Shown piece after piece: positions 58,769 through 64,000 of a stretch of 64,000 bases of DNA. Each line of letters begins with the position of its first letter. The stretch's first letter is position 1. The notes under the pieces were generated by a model. That model searched no databases. It was not told the origin of the DNA and saw only the letters and a list, made by a program, of their open reading frames with translations. A program made the translations under genes and the position numbers. The DNA is from Kalaharituber pfeilii. Lineage: Eukaryota > Ascomycota > Pezizomycetes > Pezizales > Pezizaceae. The DNA is taken from the NCBI GenBank assembly GCA_015179045.1, contig WHUZ01000033.1:310001-374000 (forward strand), written 5' to 3'.

Positions 58769-61700
58769 ATGGATGCGGCAGGCCTTGCATTCGGCATTTT
58801 GCCAGTAGCAATCCAACTGGTTCAATATCTCCAGAACGTTAAAGATGCCCCAGCATCTCGCCAAGAACTCATGGAGCAGTTCAATTTATACATAAAATAT
58901 GCACAGCAGGTAGCTGACAGAAAGGAACACAACCAAATTTCGCAGAAAGCCGAACAAAGCCTTCAGCAACAGCGCATTGTCCTTGAGAAGCTAAAAAAAA
59001 TTCTTCAAGATCCAAAGCTTCAGAAACTCCTAAAACAGCCTGCAATTACAGTTGAGGCTCAAACTTCGACAGTGGTCGCGAGTCAAGCTAACGATAGCAT
59101 CACCATTTCTGATGCAAGCTCGATTATATCTACCGAAGGCTCAGCTACTGGAAATCTCACCATGGATACAGCTCCCGAGACAGAGTATTCCAATGCCATT
59201 GGCGTCAAGAAACGGCGAAAGAGGGATTTCATGAAATGGATTTCTTTACCAAACCACCGGACCGGTAGAAAGAAGGATTCTAAAAGTTATTTAAGTCCTG
59301 CCACTGGCTTCTATCCTCCCCGACCGGAGGATTCTCACTCTTTTTCCACCTCCACTTCCACGATTGGAAAATCGTCTGCTATCAGAACACTGGTCGATCC
59401 ATGGGTATGGCCATTTCAAGAGGATGAATTCAAGGAACTTTTGCATTCACTTGAAACAATCACGAGCGTCCTGTACAAAATGCTACAGCTTGAGCATATG
59501 CAAGACTCACTATGAAACAAATTCATTAGCCTTTACGAGAATGATCATGCTAACATTTTTCAATGCGCTTTCTAGGGAAATTTCATCCAACGTCCTTTAT
59601 AAAGTGACAAACATAGACAATAGTGTGGGACTAGTAAGGTCTGTAATCATCTCAGTCATATTGCTCCGGGTCAGGGAATGCCCACGAATATGTGTGGCTA
59701 ATAGTTGAGCCGTTTTAGTGCGGGTTGTTCTAAGACTGAAGCAACGCTTGCGGAGGTTGGAAAAGGGATTGTCGAGATTGAGTATGTCTTGAGATCCTAT
59801 AGAATCTTCCTTTGGTATTTTTATATTTTTTTGCGCGCGATTGCCGGACCTATTAGACAGAGACGTGCTGATCATAGTGTGGTATGCATCAGGAGTGCTA
59901 CTGTCGAAACCAGAACTGTTGCAACTAACATACTCAAGAAGCTTGAAGGTATGATAGAACTCTCTCCGGCCTGGGTTATACGTCTACTGGTATGGAAGTA
60001 GCTAAATTCTAAGGAGCAGATGATATCAGAGAAAAGGCATATGCATGGCTATCACCATTGACGTTTTGGAGCACGCAAGATAATATTTATGCAAAAATTG
60101 AGCCTGGTACCGGATCATGGTTGCTGGAAAATGAGAAATTTACCAAATGGTTACGAGGGGAGTCCAGGGCATTGTTTTGTTATGGAATGCGTTAGTGTCC
60201 CATCTGTCATTAGAGGTGCTCAATTAACAGAAATAGCTGACTTCATTCACAAACTATAGCTGGGGCAGGAAAGTCTACACTCACGTATATCCCCTTCTAT
60301 AAGGCTTTCTTTGCAATGCCAATCACTGAGCAAATCCTTTTAGGTCTCTTGTTATTCAGCATCTGCATGATGTATATGACGCCAAGCGGGAAACCTCTGT
60401 CAAGAGGGCGATTGGGGTTGCTTTCTTGTTTTGCGACTACAGCGACCAACAAACACAAACTATGCCTAACCTCCTTGGAAGCATTCTACGCCAACTGGGA
60501 AAAGTGTTGCTACATTACACCTGATCTCACCGAGGTATATGCTAAATATTGGGAGAAAGAGAAACGCAATCTCTCTCCCAAGGAGATCATGGAAAGGATC
60601 AAGAAATGCACTTCAGCTCTTGAGAAGGTCTTTCTTGTAGTTGACGCATTGGATGAATGTCTCACTCAGCGTGAATTATTGCGTATCCACTTATTTGATC
60701 TCATTGACTCTCATAACAATATGCAGCTTTTCGCAACATCTCGGCCTAACCCTGGCATCAATAAACTCTTTCTGGAAAAAGGTCACTCAACCCTGGAGAT
60801 AAAGGCCAAAGAAAGTGATATCAGACTGTATCTCGATGCAAAGCTCGAACGGTTTGCCAAAACAGGCGAAAATCTTTACAACCTTGTCTATGCTGACCCT
60901 GAGCTTCGAAATGAGATTATTGAGAGAATTTTGCAGCACGCAAATGGGATGTAAGTTTTGTCCCATTTTCAGTTGCTCTCCTTCGTTAGCTAACATGTAC
61001 GATGCAATTGTGGAGGTTCTTGATTGCTCAGCTTCATATCACGTCCATTGCCAACATGCCAAACCATAATAAGCTTAAGCAGGCGTTACTCAATCTTCCG
61101 AAGGATTTAGACAATATCTATCTCAATGCAATTAAGCGCATTAAAGTGCATAATGCAGAGCCCTGGGACATAATCCAGAAAGCGCTCATGTTGGTCACAT
61201 TTACCTTGGACTTGTTGGAACCTGATGCACTTTTGGATGCAGTTGCTACAAACGAGGATACTGGCTTTGACAGAGATGACCGAGTGGATAAGGCTTACTT
61301 GCTTTCCAATTGTGGAAGTTTGCTGATTGAGGAAGAGCAAAAAAGATGATGGACGGAATAAGCCATAAGTGGCAACTTAGAAAGTTGAATAACAGAATGG
61401 GGGTTGATATTGACCAAACTGCTGTTAGGAATAAGTTCATTGTCCGCTTCATTCACCAGAGCGCCAAAGAGTTTTTTGTGAAAAATCCACAATTACTGTT
61501 CACAAGTTCTTATACTTCAAGTTCACCCACCTTACAAATTGCTGAAGCACATTCTACTATTACACTTATATGCCTAGCATATCTAACAATGGAGCGAGAT
61601 GATGCATACCAGGTTGCTCAGTGGGACAGCAGGATCTTAAGCAGCAACTTTCCTTTCTTGTGGTACTCCTTTTGTTATTGGGGAGTACATGCCTCTAAGG

Positions 61701-63406
61701 CTTTGAAGGATCGTATCCAAAATAAGCTATACAAGTATCTGGATTGTGAACAGGACACAGGATACTCGAATGATCATAACCGCTATAGGGCATTTGATAC
61801 ATTCTGGGAATTCGAGAACTATCCATCAGTACGAGATTGGACCTTAGATCAACGTATTCATGCAGCATCTGGGAGTGGGTCACTTTTCATAGCAGCTGTG
61901 ATATTTGATTTGAGAGTGTTAGTCGAAGAATATGTTCTACGAGATCCAAACTTTATTTCATCTCTGCCAGAATCCTTTCTAAGCATATGCTTAACAGCAG
62001 CGGCGTGGAGTGGAAATATGGACTTCATCAGATGACTTTGGGTTAGGGCCATGGATATTAATCTTAATCCAGGTGATGATGTCATTGGATCATGTATGAG
62101 AGCTATCAGTCCTTGCTGGGCAGCAGCATACAACGGACATGGCAAGGTAGTTGAGCTGCTACTAACAGACGACAGAGCTGATATCAATATGGCTAAATAT
62201 GGCGGCACACCGCTGAATGTCGCGGCTCAGAAAGGATATGATGAAGTGGTGAAGGTGCTGCTCTCAGATGACAGGCTCGACGTCAATATGGCTACCCACG
62301 ATGGCTGGACACCATTGAACAATGCAGCAACCAAAGGTCACAAGAAGGTGGTGGAGCTGCTGCTGGTGGATGACAGGGTTGACATCAATATGGCTACCAA
62401 CGATGGCTGGACACCATTGAATAGTGCAGCTGATGAAGGGCACGAGAAGGTGGTAGAGCTGCTGCTAGCAGATGACAAGGTTAACGTCAATATGGCTACC
62501 AATGATGGCTGGACGCCATTAAATAGTGCAGCTACCAAAGGGTACGACAAGGTTGTGGAGCTGCTGTTAGCAGATGAGAGGGTCGATGTAAACATGGCTA
62601 GCAAAGATGGCTGGGCACCACTAAATACTGCAGCTGAGGAAGGTCATGACAGGGTGGTGGAGCTGCTGCTGGCAGATGACAAGGTTAACGTCAATATGGC
62701 TACCAACGATGGCTGGACATCATTGAATAGCGCAGCTACCAACGGATACAACAGGGTGGTGGAGCTGCTGCTAGCAGATGAGAGGGTCGATGTAAATATG
62801 GCTAACAAAGATGGCTGGGCACCACTAAATTCTGCAGCTGACGAAGGTCATGACCGGGTAGTGGAGCTGCTGCTTGCAAATGACAAGGTCAACATCAATA
62901 TGGCTACCAATGATGGCTGGACACCATTGAACAGTGCAGGTACCAAAGGGTACGACAGGGTGGTGGAGCTGCTGCTAGCAGATGACGGGGTTGATGTCAA
63001 TATGGCTACCGAAGTTGGCTTGACACCACTGAATGTTGCAGCCGGGAACGGGCAGGCGAAGGTGGTGGAGCTACTGCTGGCAGATGACAGAGTCGATGTC
63101 AATAAGGGCCACATATACGGTGGGACACCACTACATTCAGCAGCTGTAGAAGGCCATGACAAGGTCATCGAGCTACTGCTTGCAGACAGTAGGGTCGATG
63201 TCAACCACGATGATACGTACGGTGACACCTCACTGCACATAGCGGCTTATTACGGGCGAACCAGAGTAACAGAGCTGCTCCTTGCACATGACAAAATCGA
63301 CGTTACCAAGATCAACGCCGCTTCCGAGACTGCCCTGGACGTGGCCACTCAGAATGGGCACCACGAAATCGTTGCGATGTTACGCGCAAAGCTTGAAAAG
63401 GCATAA
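58769..63406 (+). pseudogene. NACHT-ankyrin NLR-like (STAND) gene, decayed
   Basis: ATG 58769 starts an N-terminal helical domain (MDAAGLAFGILPVAIQLVQY, HeLo-like by pattern) that stops at TGA 59513-59515; readable protein continues past it with more stops. The NACHT part has WLSP..., Walker A PGAGKSTLT, FLFCDYSDQQT, Walker B VFLVVDALDECL and LFATSRPNPGI. Introns 60191-60259, 60285-60343 and 60951-61015 have intact GT..AG sites. The arm region (LSNCGSLLI, IHQSAKEFFV) leads to 13 ankyrin repeats ending at TAA 63406. Lesions include TGA 59515, TAG about 59575, a shift near 59975, TAA 60010-60012, a shift near 60515, one missing A at about 61340, and TGA 62033-62035 just before the ankyrins. Fungal NLRs of this class mediate non-self recognition and regulated cell death. 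This copy is probably dead, unless part of the damage is sequencing error. Confidence 0.8.
62105..63406 (+). repeat. Ankyrin repeat array, 102-bp units with a 204-bp higher-order period
   Basis: Thirteen ankyrin units of 34 residues, starting near 62105 and spaced exactly 102 bp (62207, 62309, 62411, 62513 and so on to 63329); the last is short. Units 4, 6 and 8 share GH--VVELLLADDKVNVNMA, while units 5, 7 and 9 share GY--VVELLLADERVDVNMA, so a two-unit (204-bp) block has been duplicated at least twice. This open stretch has its own ATG at 62051 and is 451 codons long, so a separate ankyrin-only protein is conceivable. Confidence 0.9.
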
Positions 63407-63564
63407 CCGGCGATAGTCCCCATCTCTTGGCTCTATTTCAGCATTATCTTACGAACCTTAATCATTGTACTCTGTACTTCGATTCATTTCTATTGGCAAG
63501 GAAGTTGCGAGAGGGTTGCCGTTCCTTACGCATATATGTACTTCGAGAAAGCAGAGTTTGATTT

Positions 63565-63627
63565 TTTTTATTTTTTATTTTTTATTTTTTTGTATCTTTA
63601 CTCGCGTGCCGCCCTAGGGGCCATGGG
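63565..63627 (-). mobile_element. LINE-tail retroposon stub (family A)
   Basis: T-rich run, then CTTTACTCGCGTGCCGCCCT and GGGGCCATGG, the reverse complement of the LINE tail. GAGTTTGATTT (63554-63564) and GAGTTTAATTT (63628-63638) flank it, a direct repeat with one mismatch. Confidence 0.7.
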
Positions 63628-63639
63628 GAGTTTAATTTC

Positions 63640-64000
63640 TAATCTTATATCCGTTTTTTTTTTGGTGCATGCATCTATCATTATCACTCCAAGCCATGCT
63701 TTACATCTCTTCGTGCATGTCCACCACCATTCTCATTCTCATTAAACAGAAGTTGTGATTCTCTTCAATTTGAACATCAACCAACTAAAACTCACTGCCA
63801 TGATCTGTACTTTTTCTTCTTGGCGTTGAAACGTTCTTCTTAAATCGTAAATTTGAAAAATCCAATCCGTGTTTCCGGAGGTCCCGATGTAAAGGAAGAT
63901 TTCACTAAAAAAAAAAAAAAGAAATGACAATATCATAGAAAAGAGAGAGGATAGAGGGGACAGGACAAAGGTATCTGCGAGGTATGGAGGAGAGGGTGGC
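63640..64000. other. Window end, no feature
   Basis: AT-rich sequence with T and A tracts (63652-63663, 63908-63921). I see no gene or repeat here. Confidence 0.5.

Overview
The window looks like a nuclear contig of a filamentous ascomycete. I suspect a repeat-rich Pezizomycete (truffle-like), but that is inference. The evidence is long gene-poor stretches, short GT-AG introns (56-92 bp) with GCTAAY-like branch points, a Kip2-type kinesin, a YTH protein carrying an RRM, and a NACHT-ankyrin NLR relic. No organelle, bacterial or viral backbone is seen.

Layout. Bases 1-4.6 kb are nested transposon debris: the 3' end of a LINE, a MULE-like element with a 9-bp target duplication whose left inverted repeat is split by a pogo-like MITE, a decayed DDE transposase, and a 606-bp TIR element. 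4.6-9.1 kb is gene-poor. 9.1-11.6 kb holds the YTH/RRM gene (minus strand, three exons). 11.6-20 kb has no gene I can support. 20-27 kb holds two small proteins that share a short tryptophan motif. 28.7-30.9 kb is a four-TM membrane protein (minus strand). 33.6-35.6 kb is a fucosyltransferase-like type II membrane enzyme. 41.0-44.3 kb is a Kip2/KipA kinesin. 48-58 kb is a second transposon graveyard: a second MITE copy, a 1.2-kb element with ~110-bp TIRs, and a decayed PIF/Harbinger pair (transposase plus Myb-like partner). 58.8-63.4 kb is a decayed NLR with 13 ankyrin repeats.

Three themes run through the window. (1) Very short retroposon stubs (mostly ~55-155 bp) carry the same 3' tail as the LINE at position 1, end in poly(A), and several are flanked by 9-14-bp direct repeats. 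(2) Single-base length changes, mostly in G or A runs, break the frames of the kinesin and the glycosyltransferase although the protein sequence is otherwise well preserved. This suggests sequencing or assembly error, or very recent loss. (3) The NLR, by contrast, has several nonsense and frameshift lesions and looks genuinely dead, while its splice sites and ankyrin array are well preserved.

The cellular genes form no pathway or cluster. They are ordinary housekeeping and regulatory genes in a transposon-rich landscape.
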